DNA from: Pseudomonas sp.
GTDB taxonomy: Bacteria > Pseudomonadota > Gammaproteobacteria > Pseudomonadales > Pseudomonadaceae
Assembly (NCBI RefSeq): GCF_030147005.1
Contig: NZ_JASLAW010000071.1
Location: 1-6,795 of the forward strand
DNA: 6,795 nt
Direction: 5' to 3'
Shown: in pieces, positions 1-6,169 of the stretch
Position numbering within the stretch: position 1 is the first letter of the stretch
How the letters are laid out: each line of letters begins with the position of its first letter
Notes under the pieces: model-generated
Told to the model about the DNA's origin: nothing
What the model saw: only the letters and a program-made list of their open reading frames with translations
Databases searched by the model: none
Program-made: the position numbers and the translations under genes

Positions 1-1188
1 GATGAGGCGGCCGCCAAGGCCGTGGTCGCGCATTACGCCGACATGGTGTTTGCGGTGTGCAGCGACGCCGAGTCCACCGCGAAAACCCTGCAGACCGCCA
101 TCGACACCTTCCTCGCCAACCCGAACGACGACACGCTCAAAGCGGCCCGTACCGCCTGGATCGCCGCGCGCGTACCTTACCTGCAAAGTGAAGTGTTCCG
201 CTTCGGCAACACCATCATCGACGACTGGGAAGGCCAAGTGAATGCCTGGCCCCTGGACGAAGGGCTCATCGACTACGTCGACAAATCCTACGAACACGCA
301 CTGGGTAACCCGGGCGCCAACGCCAATATCATCGCCAACGGCGAAATCCAGGTCGGCGAAGACAAAGTCGACGTCAAGGAGATCACCCCGGAAAAACTCG
401 CCAGCCTCAATGAGCTGGGCGGTTCCGAAGCGAACGTCGCCACCGGCTATCACGCCATCGAATTCCTGCTCTGGGGCCAGGACCTCAACGGCACCGGCCC
501 AGGCGCGGGCAACCGTCCGGCCTCGGATTACATGACCGGTGACGGTGCAACCGGTGGCCACAACGAGCGTCGTCGCACCTACCTGCGTGCCGTGACCCAA
601 CTGCTGGTCAGCGACCTGCAGGAAATGGTCGGCAACTGGAAGCCCAACGTCGAAGACAACTACCGCGCCACCCTCGAATCGGAACCGGCTACCGACGGCC
701 TGCGCAAAATGTTGTTCGGCATGGGCAGCCTGTCCCTGGGCGAACTGGCCGGCGAACGCATGAAGGTCTCCCTGGAGGCCAACTCGCCGGAAGACGAGCA
801 GGACTGCTTCAGCGACAACACCCATAACTCGCACTTCTATGACGCCAAGGGCATCCGCAACGTCTACCTGGGCGAGTACACCCGCGTCGACGGCAACAAG
901 CTGACCGGCCCGAGCCTGTCGTCCCTGATAGCCAAAGCCGACCCGGCTGCCGATGCGGCCCTCAAGGCTGACCTGGCGGCGACCGAAGCGAAGATCCAGG
1001 TGATGGTTGACCACGCCGGCAAAGGCGAGCACTACGACCAGTTGATCGCAGCCGGTAACGATGCAGGCAACCAGATCGTACGTGACGCCATCGCTGCGCT
1101 GGTCAAGCAGACCGGTTCGATCGAAGCCGCCGCGCGCAAGCTGGGCATTAGCGACCTGAACCCGGACAGCGCTGATCACGAGTTCTGA
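1..1188 (+). CDS. Imelysin-family (peptidase M75-like) envelope protein, 5' end missing
   Basis: The reading frame is open from the first base and gives 395 residues to a TGA stop, so the real start lies left of the window. Probably about 50 residues are missing, including the export or lipoprotein signal expected for this family. The family hallmark G-x-H-x-x-E is visible as GYHAIEF at codons 149-155 (H151, E154), followed by LLWGQD. The region IDDWEGQVNAWPLDEG and the acidic end SDLNPDSADHEF also look like the Pseudomonas imelysin proteins related to IcmP. Imelysin proteins are exported to the periplasm or outer membrane. They were first described as insulin-cleaving peptidases, but many are thought to act in iron uptake (IrpA, EfeO M75 domain), and peptidase activity is doubtful for several. 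Substrate and iron link here are inferred. A terminator follows within 20 bases, so this is the last gene of its unit. Confidence 0.9.
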   Translation, partial: DEAAAKAVVAHYADMVFAVCSDAESTAKTLQTAIDTFLANPNDDTLKAARTAWIAARVPYLQSEVFRFGNTIIDDWEGQVNAWPLDEGLIDYVDKSYEHALGNPGANANIIANGEIQVGEDKVDVKEITPEKLASLNELGGSEANVATGYHAIEFLLWGQDLNGTGPGAGNRPASDYMTGDGATGGHNERRRTYLRAVTQLLVSDLQEMVGNWKPNVEDNYRATLESEPATDGLRKMLFGMGSLSLGELAGERMKVSLEANSPEDEQDCFSDNTHNSHFYDAKGIRNVYLGEYTRVDGNKLTGPSLSSLIAKADPAADAALKADLAATEAKIQVMVDHAGKGEHYDQLIAAGNDAGNQIVRDAIAALVKQTGSIEAAARKLGISDLNPDSADHEF

Positions 1189-1206
1189 TCAAGGCGCAGT
1201 TCAAAG

Positions 1207-1232
1207 AGGCGGCCTGCGGGTCGCCTTTTTTA
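1207..1232 (+). terminator. Intrinsic terminator after the imelysin gene
   Basis: An 8-bp stem pairs AGGCGGCC (1207-1214) with GGTCGCCT (1219-1226), with one G-T wobble and a TGCG loop. It is followed at once by a run of T residues (1226-1231) and an AT-rich stretch. It begins 18 bases after the stop codon at 1186-1188. This is a textbook rho-independent terminator and separates the imelysin unit from trkH. Confidence 0.88.
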
Positions 1233-1260
1233 TTTAATTTTTCCCCCACCATAAAACCCC

Positions 1261-1349
1261 TGTGGGAGCGGGCTTGCTCGCCAAAGCGGTGAGTCAGTTC
1301 TCCATATGCTGACTGACCCACCGACTTCGCGAGCAAGCGCGCTCCCACG
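1261..1349. repeat. REP inverted pair (BIME-like) between the imelysin gene and trkH
   Basis: Two inverted copies of a Pseudomonas REP sequence face each other. Bases 1262-1281 (GTGGGAGCGGGCTTGCTCGC) pair with 1329-1348 at 19 of 20 positions. Inside them a second stem pairs 1287-1298 with 1312-1323 at 11 of 12 positions, with a 13-base loop. The whole element can therefore fold as one long cruciform. In fluorescens-group Pseudomonas such elements are abundant, sit between genes and are spread by RAYT transposases (family knowledge). No RAYT gene is in this window. The element lies between the terminator and the trkH promoter. It could act as an insulator or a gyrase/IHF site, but that is inference. 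Confidence 0.85.
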
Positions 1350-1377
1350 TTTGCTTCGCGTCGCTTCCAAGCCCCGG

Positions 1378-1405
1378 TTTACAAGACCTGCACCGCAGGT
1401 AGAAT
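1378..1405 (+). promoter_or_regulatory. Probable sigma70 promoter of trkH
   Basis: A TTTACA box (1378-1383) and a TAGAAT box (1400-1405) are separated by 16 bases, a good match to -35 and -10 elements. Transcription would start near 1412 and leave a leader of about 23 bases before the ATG at 1435. The spacer contains a perfect inverted repeat, ACCTGC (1386-1391) and GCAGGT (1395-1400), with a 3-base centre, which may be a binding site or chance. The promoter is read from sequence only. Confidence 0.6.
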
Positions 1406-1434
1406 GGCGCCACCCCCACACCCGAGCGAACTTC

Positions 1435-2889
1435 ATGGCGTTGCCGACCTTACGCATCATCGGTTTCATCATCGGCATCTTCCTGATCACGCTTGCGATC
1501 GCCATGGTCGTGCCCATGGCCACGCTGGTGATATTCGAACGCACCGGCGACCTGCCCTCGTTCCTGTGGGCCAGCATGATTACCTTTATCGCCGGCCTGG
1601 CCTTGGTTATTCCCGGTCGCCCCGAACATGTGCACCTGCGCCCCCGAGACATGTACCTGCTCACCGTCACCAGTTGGGTGGTCGTATGCGTCTTCGCGGC
1701 GCTGCCGTTTTTGCTGACTCAGCACATCAGCTACACCGACTCGTTTTTTGAAAGCATGTCCGGCATCACAGCCACCGGGTCAACGGTGTTGAGTGGGTTG
1801 GACAGCATGTCGCCGGGCATCCTGATGTGGCGCTCGCTGTTGCACTGGCTCGGCGGTATCGGCTTTATCGGCATGGCGGTGGCGATCCTGCCCCTGCTGC
1901 GCATCGGTGGCATGCGCCTGTTCCAGACCGAATCTTCGGACCGCTCGGAAAAAGTCATGCCGCGCTCCCATATGGTTGCGCGGCTGATCGTGGCGGCGTA
2001 TGTGGGCATCACCATCCTTGGTAGCCTGGCGTTCTGGTGGGCGGGAATGGGGCTGTTCGATGCGATTAACCACGCCATGTCGGCCATTTCCACCGGCGGG
2101 TTTTCCACCTCCGATGAGTCCCTGGCGCACTGGAAGCAACCGGCAGTGCATTGGGTGGCGGTGGTGGTGATGATCATGGGCAGCTTGCCGTTCACCCTGT
2201 ATGTAGCCACATTGCGCGGCAACCGTCGGGCGCTGATCAAGGACCAGCAGGTGCAGGGTTTGCTCGGCTTGCTGGTGGTGACCTGGCTGGTGCTCGGCAC
2301 CTGGTATTGGTGGACCACCAACCTGCACTGGCTGGACGCCTTGCGCCATGTGGCGCTGAACGTCACCTCGGTGGTGACCACCACCGGCTTCGCTCTGGGG
2401 GACTACAGCCTCTGGGGCAACTTCTCGCTGATGCTGTTCTTCTACCTGGGCTTTATCGGCGGCTGTTCGGGTTCTACCGCCGGCGGGATCAAGATCTTCC
2501 GTTTCCAGGTCGCCTACATTCTGCTCAAGGCCAACCTGAACCAGTTGATCCACCCACGCGCGGTGATCAAACAGAAGTACAACGGCCATCGTCTCGACGA
2601 AGAAATCGTGCGCTCGATCCTGACCTTTTCGTTTTTCTTCGCCATCACTATTTGCGTTATCGCATTGGCCCTGTCACTGCTGGGACTGGACTGGATGACC
2701 GCGCTGACCGGCGCGGCCAGCACCGTATCCGGCGTCGGCCCGGGCCTGGGTGAAACCATCGGCCCGGCCGGCAACTTCGCCAGCCTGCCGGATGCGGCCA
2801 AGTGGATTCTGTCCCTGGGCATGCTGTTGGGACGTCTGGAAATCATTACGGTGTTTGTGCTCTGTATTCCGGCGTTCTGGCGTCACTGA
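1435..2889 (+). CDS. trkH: TrkH family potassium uptake protein
   Basis: The product of 484 residues is the ion-conducting membrane subunit of a Trk system. It moves K+ across the inner membrane and works with the cytoplasmic NAD/ATP-binding subunit TrkA, which is not in this window. The four pore-loop repeats are visible: SGITATGSTV near residues 109-118, SAISTGGFST at 216-225, SVVTTTGFAL at 312-321, and AASTVSGVGPGLG at 427-439. These carry the glycines of the K+ selectivity filter. GCSGSTAGG (343-351) and the C-terminal MLLGRLEI (463-470) with its conserved arginine are also typical. E. coli TrkH is 483 residues, so the gene is intact. The ATG at 1435 gives this length; an in-frame ATG at 1306 lies inside the REP element and upstream of the promoter. 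The Shine-Dalgarno (GAGCG) is weak. The 3' end overlaps the convergent regulator gene by 44 bp. Confidence 0.96.
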   Translation: MALPTLRIIGFIIGIFLITLAIAMVVPMATLVIFERTGDLPSFLWASMITFIAGLALVIPGRPEHVHLRPRDMYLLTVTSWVVVCVFAALPFLLTQHISYTDSFFESMSGITATGSTVLSGLDSMSPGILMWRSLLHWLGGIGFIGMAVAILPLLRIGGMRLFQTESSDRSEKVMPRSHMVARLIVAAYVGITILGSLAFWWAGMGLFDAINHAMSAISTGGFSTSDESLAHWKQPAVHWVAVVVMIMGSLPFTLYVATLRGNRRALIKDQQVQGLLGLLVVTWLVLGTWYWWTTNLHWLDALRHVALNVTSVVTTTGFALGDYSLWGNFSLMLFFYLGFIGGCSGSTAGGIKIFRFQVAYILLKANLNQLIHPRAVIKQKYNGHRLDEEIVRSILTFSFFFAITICVIALALSLLGLDWMTALTGAASTVSGVGPGLGETIGPAGNFASLPDAAKWILSLGMLLGRLEIITVFVLCIPAFWRH

Positions 2890-3904
2890 CGGGCGACGTT
2901 TGCAACAACCGCGCCCGGTATTCGCCGGGCGTGGCGTCGAACCAGCGGCGAAACGCGCGAAAGAAGTTGCTGGGGTCGGCGAACCCCAACAGGTAGGCGA
3001 TTTCCAGCAAGGTCATGTTCGGCTGTGCCAGGTATTGCTCGGCCAGCTCACGGCGGGTGTCGTCGAGCAGGCTCTGGAAGCTGGTGCCCTCCTCCTGCAG
3101 ACGCCGCTGCAAGGTACGCTGGGACAGGTGCAACGTCTGCGCCACCATGTCGCGCTTGGGTTCGCCCTGGGGCAGCAGGCGGCACAGCACTTGCCGTGCC
3201 TTGTGGGTCACGCGGCTTTCGGAAAAGCGCGCCAGGTATTCCCCGGCAAAACGATCATGCAACAGCGCCATGGCCTCATTGGCCGTGGGCAGCGGTGCAT
3301 CCATGTCAGCCTGCTCGAAAATCAGCGCGTCATACGCCGCATTGAATTCCAGCGGCGCATGGAAGACCTGCTTGTAGGGCGCAAGGTCCGCCGGCTGATC
3401 GCCCTGCAGCAGCACTTTACGCGGCTGAAGGGTACGCCCGCTGAGCCACCCGCACAGCGCCAACGCGCTGGCCAGCGAGGCCTCGGCGCTTTGTCGAGTG
3501 GGCGGCAGGTGATCGCCGTGCACGGTCAGCGTCAGGGCATAGCCCTCGGGCAACAAGCGCAAGCTCAAGTCGGCGCTTTCGGCGATGATGCGCTGGTAAC
3601 GCACCAGGCGCCTGAAGCCTTCGGCCAGGGTGTTACTGGACATCAAGGCGTAACCGGCAACATGAAACGATGCGGGGCGCACCACTTTGCCCATGTTCAA
3701 GCCAATGGCCGGGTTGCCCGACAATTCCACTGCACGCTGCCACAACCGGGTCATCGCGTCCTGCGGAAAACGTGCGTCGGGGTCACTGAGGGCCGCGTAG
3801 TCCAGTCCCAGTTGTTTGAACAGCGCCGGGCAATCCAGGCCGTCCATTTCCAAGGCCTTGACTATCCCCATCGCCCAGCTTGCCGAAGTTGTTCGTTCGC
3901 TCAT
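2846..3904 (-). CDS. AraC-family transcriptional regulator with arabinose-binding-like N-terminal domain
   Basis: The 352-residue protein has the architecture of the OruR-like AraC subgroup. A ligand-sensing N-terminal domain covers about residues 20-210, with LVRYQRIIAES at 100-110, characteristic of that fold. A C-terminal double helix-turn-helix follows. The first HTH covers about 252-271 (MVAQTLHLSQRTLQRRLQEEG) and the second about 300-321, ending with the family signature around LLGFADPSNFFRAFRRWFDATPGEYR. It is expected to bind DNA as an activator responding to a small molecule; the ligand is unknown. A tail of about 20 residues after the HTH (from residue 333) is encoded where the gene overlaps trkH. 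The ATG at 3902-3904 is preceded by an AAGAAG stretch that can serve as a weak ribosome site. The gene diverges from the DUF962 gene, which is the first target to consider, along with itself. Confidence 0.92.
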   Translation of the reverse strand: MSERTTSASWAMGIVKALEMDGLDCPALFKQLGLDYAALSDPDARFPQDAMTRLWQRAVELSGNPAIGLNMGKVVRPASFHVAGYALMSSNTLAEGFRRLVRYQRIIAESADLSLRLLPEGYALTLTVHGDHLPPTRQSAEASLASALALCGWLSGRTLQPRKVLLQGDQPADLAPYKQVFHAPLEFNAAYDALIFEQADMDAPLPTANEAMALLHDRFAGEYLARFSESRVTHKARQVLCRLLPQGEPKRDMVAQTLHLSQRTLQRRLQEEGTSFQSLLDDTRRELAEQYLAQPNMTLLEIAYLLGFADPSNFFRAFRRWFDATPGEYRARLLQTSPVSDARTPEYRAQTP

Positions 3905-4065
3905 GGCGTCTTCTTGAATAAAGTGGGCCTAAATGACAACCGGCAAGCGAAGGATACTAAAGTGGCATCTATTGTCACTGGCTGTAACCCCGGATCACTC
4001 TAGACTTAAACAAGCTCCCCGCCGAGCATCTGTTGGGCGGCACAACAACCAAAGGGCCTGTCAGA
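3905..4065. promoter_or_regulatory. Divergent control region between the AraC regulator and the Mpo1-like gene
   Basis: This 161-bp stretch must hold the start signals of both divergent genes. It is visibly richer in A and T than the coding sequence around it. The octamer TAAAGTGG occurs twice in direct orientation, at 3919-3926 and 3958-3965, 39 bp apart, each followed by a TGACA or GTCACTGG-like stretch (3934-3938 and 3974-3980). Such paired direct sites are what an AraC-type protein would use. No convincing -35/-10 pair stands out for either direction. The best -10 candidate on the plus strand is TAGACT at 4001-4006, with a poor -35. The operator assignment is inference. Confidence 0.35.
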
Positions 4066-4377
4066 GTGGAAAACCTCAAGCGATTCAACAGCTTCGCCGA
4101 GTTTTACCCGTATTACCTGGCGGAGCACGGCAACAGCACCTGCAGGCGCCAGCACTTTATCGGCACGACGCTGGTGATTGGCATTCTGGCGTATGCCGTC
4201 GGCCGAGGCTCACTGGGCCTGCTGCTGGCCGTGCCGATTGCCGGCTACAGCTTTGCCTGGATCGGTCATTTCTTTTTTGAAAAGAACCGCCCGGCCACTT
4301 TCCAGCACCCGTTCTACAGCCTGCTCGGTGATTTCGTGATGTACCGCGACATGATTCTGGGCAAGGTGCCGTTCTAG
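4066..4377 (+). CDS. DUF962 / Mpo1-like family small membrane protein
   Basis: The protein of 103 residues shows the family pattern. A conserved N-terminal block RFNSFAEFYPYYLAEH (6-21) and STCRRQHFIGT (24-34) carry histidines 21 and 30. A hydrophobic stretch follows (about 35-66, two membrane segments). Then comes GHFFFEKNRPATFQHPFYSLLGDFVMY (67-93) with H68, E72 and H81. Yeast Mpo1 of this family is an iron-dependent dioxygenase of fatty-acid alpha-oxidation, and its histidines bind the metal. Bacterial members are largely uncharacterised, so this activity is only a suggestion here. I chose the GTG at 4066 because it gives the usual VENLKRFNSF start and has AAAGGG (4051-4056) nine bases upstream. 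A TTG at 4033 would add 11 unrelated residues. It is divergent from the AraC regulator. Confidence 0.85.
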   Translation: MENLKRFNSFAEFYPYYLAEHGNSTCRRQHFIGTTLVIGILAYAVGRGSLGLLLAVPIAGYSFAWIGHFFFEKNRPATFQHPFYSLLGDFVMYRDMILGKVPF

Positions 4378-4492
4378 TTTTCGTCGATATAAAAGTCTAT
4401 TTGTCATTTACAGTGCTGTATCCTGCCAAGGCTTTTTGAAAGCGCGGAATCACCTGCGATTGAAAAAACAGACCTTGCGAGGAGCGACGACG
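4378..4492. other. Intergenic region before the small genes
   Basis: This 115-bp gap is AT-richer than its surroundings (for example GATATAAAAG around 4386-4395). It holds TTGTCA at 4401-4406 and TATCCT at 4419-4424. These look promoter-like, but their spacing of 12 bases is too short to be a usual sigma70 pair. A small hairpin GCTTT-TTG-AAAGC lies at 4431-4443. Transcription of the small genes may start here, but I cannot name the promoter. Confidence 0.3.
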
Positions 4493-4621
4493 ATGCACGA
4501 GATACCTAATCTCCCCTTCCCAAGCCTGCACCCTACAGAGCAGCCAGCACCGCAACAGGCCAACGACACGCGGCCCGAGGCCAAAGAAGCAAAACCAGTC
4601 GACAGCGAAAGCCAGGACTGA
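4493..4621 (+). CDS. Hypothetical small protein, 42 residues, Pro/Glu/Gln-rich
   Basis: A short open frame begins at ATG 4493 with a strong ribosome site, AGGAG at 4480-4484, eight bases upstream. It ends at TGA 4619-4621. The product has a short hydrophobic start with the motif IPNLPFPSL (residues 4-12), followed by a hydrophilic tail rich in Pro, Gln, Glu, Lys and Asp. It has no membrane segment or signal peptide and is probably disordered. The excellent Shine-Dalgarno and the isolated position support translation. I do not recognise a function. It is followed after 14 bases by a perfect 13-bp inverted repeat and then by a second small gene, so the two may be co-transcribed. No convincing promoter is seen in the 115 bp before it. 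Confidence 0.65.
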   Translation: MHEIPNLPFPSLHPTEQPAPQQANDTRPEAKEAKPVDSESQD

Positions 4622-4635
4622 CGCCGTACCAGACC

Positions 4636-4669
4636 GTGTGGAAAGCGCAACTTTGAGCGCTTTCCACAC
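4636..4669. repeat. Perfect 13-bp inverted repeat between two small genes
   Basis: GTGTGGAAAGCGC (4636-4648) pairs with GCGCTTTCCACAC (4657-4669) without mismatch, around an 8-base loop AACTTTGA. As RNA this would be a very stable hairpin. Neither strand has a T run after it, so it is not a classical intrinsic terminator. It could be a transcript-processing or stabilising element, an attenuator limiting the downstream small gene, or a binding site for a dimeric regulator. The octamer GAAAGCGC in the left arm also occurs at 4438-4445, upstream of the first small gene. Confidence 0.8.
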
Positions 4670-4695
4670 TGCCTGAATAATGAGAGAACCCTGCA

Positions 4696-4866
4696 ATGAC
4701 CGACACCCCGGATACCGCCGTACTCGACGCCGCCCTGCAGATGGTCGAGGTCTGGAACCGCCTCAGCGCGGACAAACAAGCCGCTCTGCTCGAGCGCTTC
4801 GGCACCCAGGAGAACGCCCTGGCCGCCCTGGTCACCACCCAATTGCTGGCCCCTTCGCAAGCCTGA
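4696..4866 (+). CDS. Hypothetical small protein, 56 residues, helical
   Basis: A frame of 57 codons runs from ATG 4696 to TGA 4864-4866. The protein starts MTDTPDTAVLDAALQMVEVW and continues with an amphipathic, probably all-alpha stretch (NRLSADKQAALLERFGTQEN, then ALAALVTTQLLAPSQA). It has no cysteine, signal peptide or membrane segment. Its third-position GC is high, as in the neighbouring genes, which supports real coding. The ribosome site is weak (GAGAG at about 4682-4686). It lies 74 bases after the previous small gene, with a strong hairpin between them. I do not know its function; a small helical protein of this kind may work by binding a partner. Confidence 0.65.
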   Translation: MTDTPDTAVLDAALQMVEVWNRLSADKQAALLERFGTQENALAALVTTQLLAPSQA

Positions 4867-4889
4867 GACCTTCCTGATCCGAGGTTTTT
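4867..4889 (+). terminator. Weak candidate terminator after the 56-residue gene
   Basis: A 5-bp stem GACCT (4867-4871) with AGGTT (4882-4886), including one G-T pair, is followed by a run of five T residues (4885-4889). The stem is short and AT-poor only in part, so termination would be inefficient. The YhhS-like gene starts 84 bases further on and may have its own promoter. Confidence 0.3.
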
Positions 4890-4972
4890 GTCGCTTGACC
4901 GCCCTACCCGAGCCCAACCACCGGTATCATTAGCAGCCTATCTTTACCTGCTGCGACAGTGGACCTCTCCTC

Positions 4973-6169
4973 ATGCCAGATACCCAGCGCCCCATGGCGG
5001 TCACGCTGCAAGTTGTTTCCATCGTACTTTTCACCTTTATCGGCTACCTGAATATCGGCATCCCCCTGGCCGTATTGCCAGGCTACGTCCACAGCGAACT
5101 GGGCTACGGCGCGGTGGTTGCCGGCCTGGTGATCAGCGTGCAATACCTGGCCACCCTGTTGAGTCGCCCCTATGCGGGCAAAATCATCGATAACCTGGGC
5201 AGCAAGCGCGCGGTGCTGATCGGCTTGGCCGGTTGTGGCTTGAGCGGTGTGTTCATGCTGCTCGCGGCGTGGTTTTCAAGCCTGCCGGCGTTGAGCCTCG
5301 GCAGCCTGCTGATCGGTCGCCTGGTGTTGGGCAGTGCCGAGAGCCTGGTGGGGTCGGGCGCCATCGGTTGGGGCATCGGCCGGGTGGGTGCGGCGAACAC
5401 CGCCAAGGTCATCTCCTGGAACGGCATCGCCAGCTATGGCGCCTTGGCGGTCGGTGCGCCGCTGGGCGTATTGCTGGTCAGACATTTCGGATTGTGGAGC
5501 ATGGGCGTCAGCATTGTCCTGCTCGCGGCAGTCGGCCTGTTGCTGGCCTGGAACAAGGTCGCCGCGCCCATCGTGACCGGCGTACGCCTGCCGTTCATGA
5601 ACGTGCTGGGCCGGGTATTGCCCCATGGCTGCGCGCTGGCGTTGGGTTCCATCGGTTTTGGCACCATCGCGACCTTTATCACCTTGTATTACACCACCCA
5701 GCACTGGGATAACGCGGTGTGGGCGCTGAGCCTGTTCGGCGCCAGCTTTATCGGTGCGCGCCTGCTGTTCGGCAACCTGATCAACCGTATCGGCGGGTTT
5801 CGCGTGGCGATTGCCTGCCTGTCGGTGGAGATCCTCGGGCTGCTGTTGCTGTGGCTGGCGCCGGACGCCAATCTGGCCCTGGCGGGTGCGGCGTTGAGCG
5901 GGTTTGGCTTTTCCCTGGTATTTCCGGCGCTGGGAGTCGAAGCGGTCAACCTGGTGCCCGCCTCCAGCCGCGGTTCGGCGGTGGGTGCCTATTCGCTGTT
6001 TATCGACTTATCCCTGGGTATCACCGGCCCACTGGCCGGGGCGGTGGCGGCAGGCTTCGGCTTTGCGTCGATCTTCCTGTTCGCCGCCCTCGCCGCATTG
6101 GGTGGTTTGCTGCTGAGTGTGTACCTGTATCGCCAGGCGCCCAGGGCCCGCGAAACACGCGATGCCTAA
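4973..6169 (+). CDS. Major facilitator superfamily transporter, YhhS/YfcJ type
   Basis: The 398-residue protein is strongly hydrophobic, with about 12 membrane segments, and sits in the inner membrane. It matches the E. coli YhhS/YfcJ group from end to end. The shared blocks are GIPLAVLPGYVH (29-40), GLVISVQYLATLLSRPYAGK (51-70), the motif-A-like loop SRPYAGKIIDNLGSKR (64-79), KVISWNGIASYGA (145-157), GFGTIATFITLYY (228-240), LLFGNLINRIGG (264-275), GFSLVFPALGVEAV (312-325) and LSLGITGPLAG (346-356). The length equals that of the family. The substrate is unknown; members are usually called putative exporters. The ATG at 4973 leaves 10 hydrophilic residues before the first helix, and the Shine-Dalgarno is poor. 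The TAA stop overlaps the stop of the convergent arfB. Confidence 0.93.
   Translation: MPDTQRPMAVTLQVVSIVLFTFIGYLNIGIPLAVLPGYVHSELGYGAVVAGLVISVQYLATLLSRPYAGKIIDNLGSKRAVLIGLAGCGLSGVFMLLAAWFSSLPALSLGSLLIGRLVLGSAESLVGSGAIGWGIGRVGAANTAKVISWNGIASYGALAVGAPLGVLLVRHFGLWSMGVSIVLLAAVGLLLAWNKVAAPIVTGVRLPFMNVLGRVLPHGCALALGSIGFGTIATFITLYYTTQHWDNAVWALSLFGASFIGARLLFGNLINRIGGFRVAIACLSVEILGLLLLWLAPDANLALAGAALSGFGFSLVFPALGVEAVNLVPASSRGSAVGAYSLFIDLSLGITGPLAGAVAAGFGFASIFLFAALAALGGLLLSVYLYRQAPRARETRDA

Noticed and set aside
1306..1434. Upstream in-frame ATG extending TrkH by 43 residues
   Set aside because: It lies inside the REP element and upstream of the likely promoter; the start at 1435 gives the normal TrkH length and N-terminus.
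1731..2589. Long minus-strand frames opposite trkH
   Set aside because: They are GC-driven antisense shadows of an intact, recognisable trkH and have low-complexity His/Gln-rich products.
2750..4003. Long plus-strand frame of 417 codons opposite the AraC gene
   Set aside because: It is the antisense shadow of a clear AraC-family protein with a complete double HTH; its own translation is Arg/Gln/His-rich with no recognisable domain.
4033..4065. TTG at 4033 as the start of the DUF962 protein
   Set aside because: The extra residues do not look like the family, and AAAGGG at 4051-4056 is correctly placed for the GTG at 4066.
4397..4917. Minus-strand frames of up to 155 codons opposite the small genes
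   Set aside because: They have no ribosome site or domain, and they conflict with the strong Shine-Dalgarno and coding bias of the plus-strand small genes. Still, I weighed them because the region is poorly explained.
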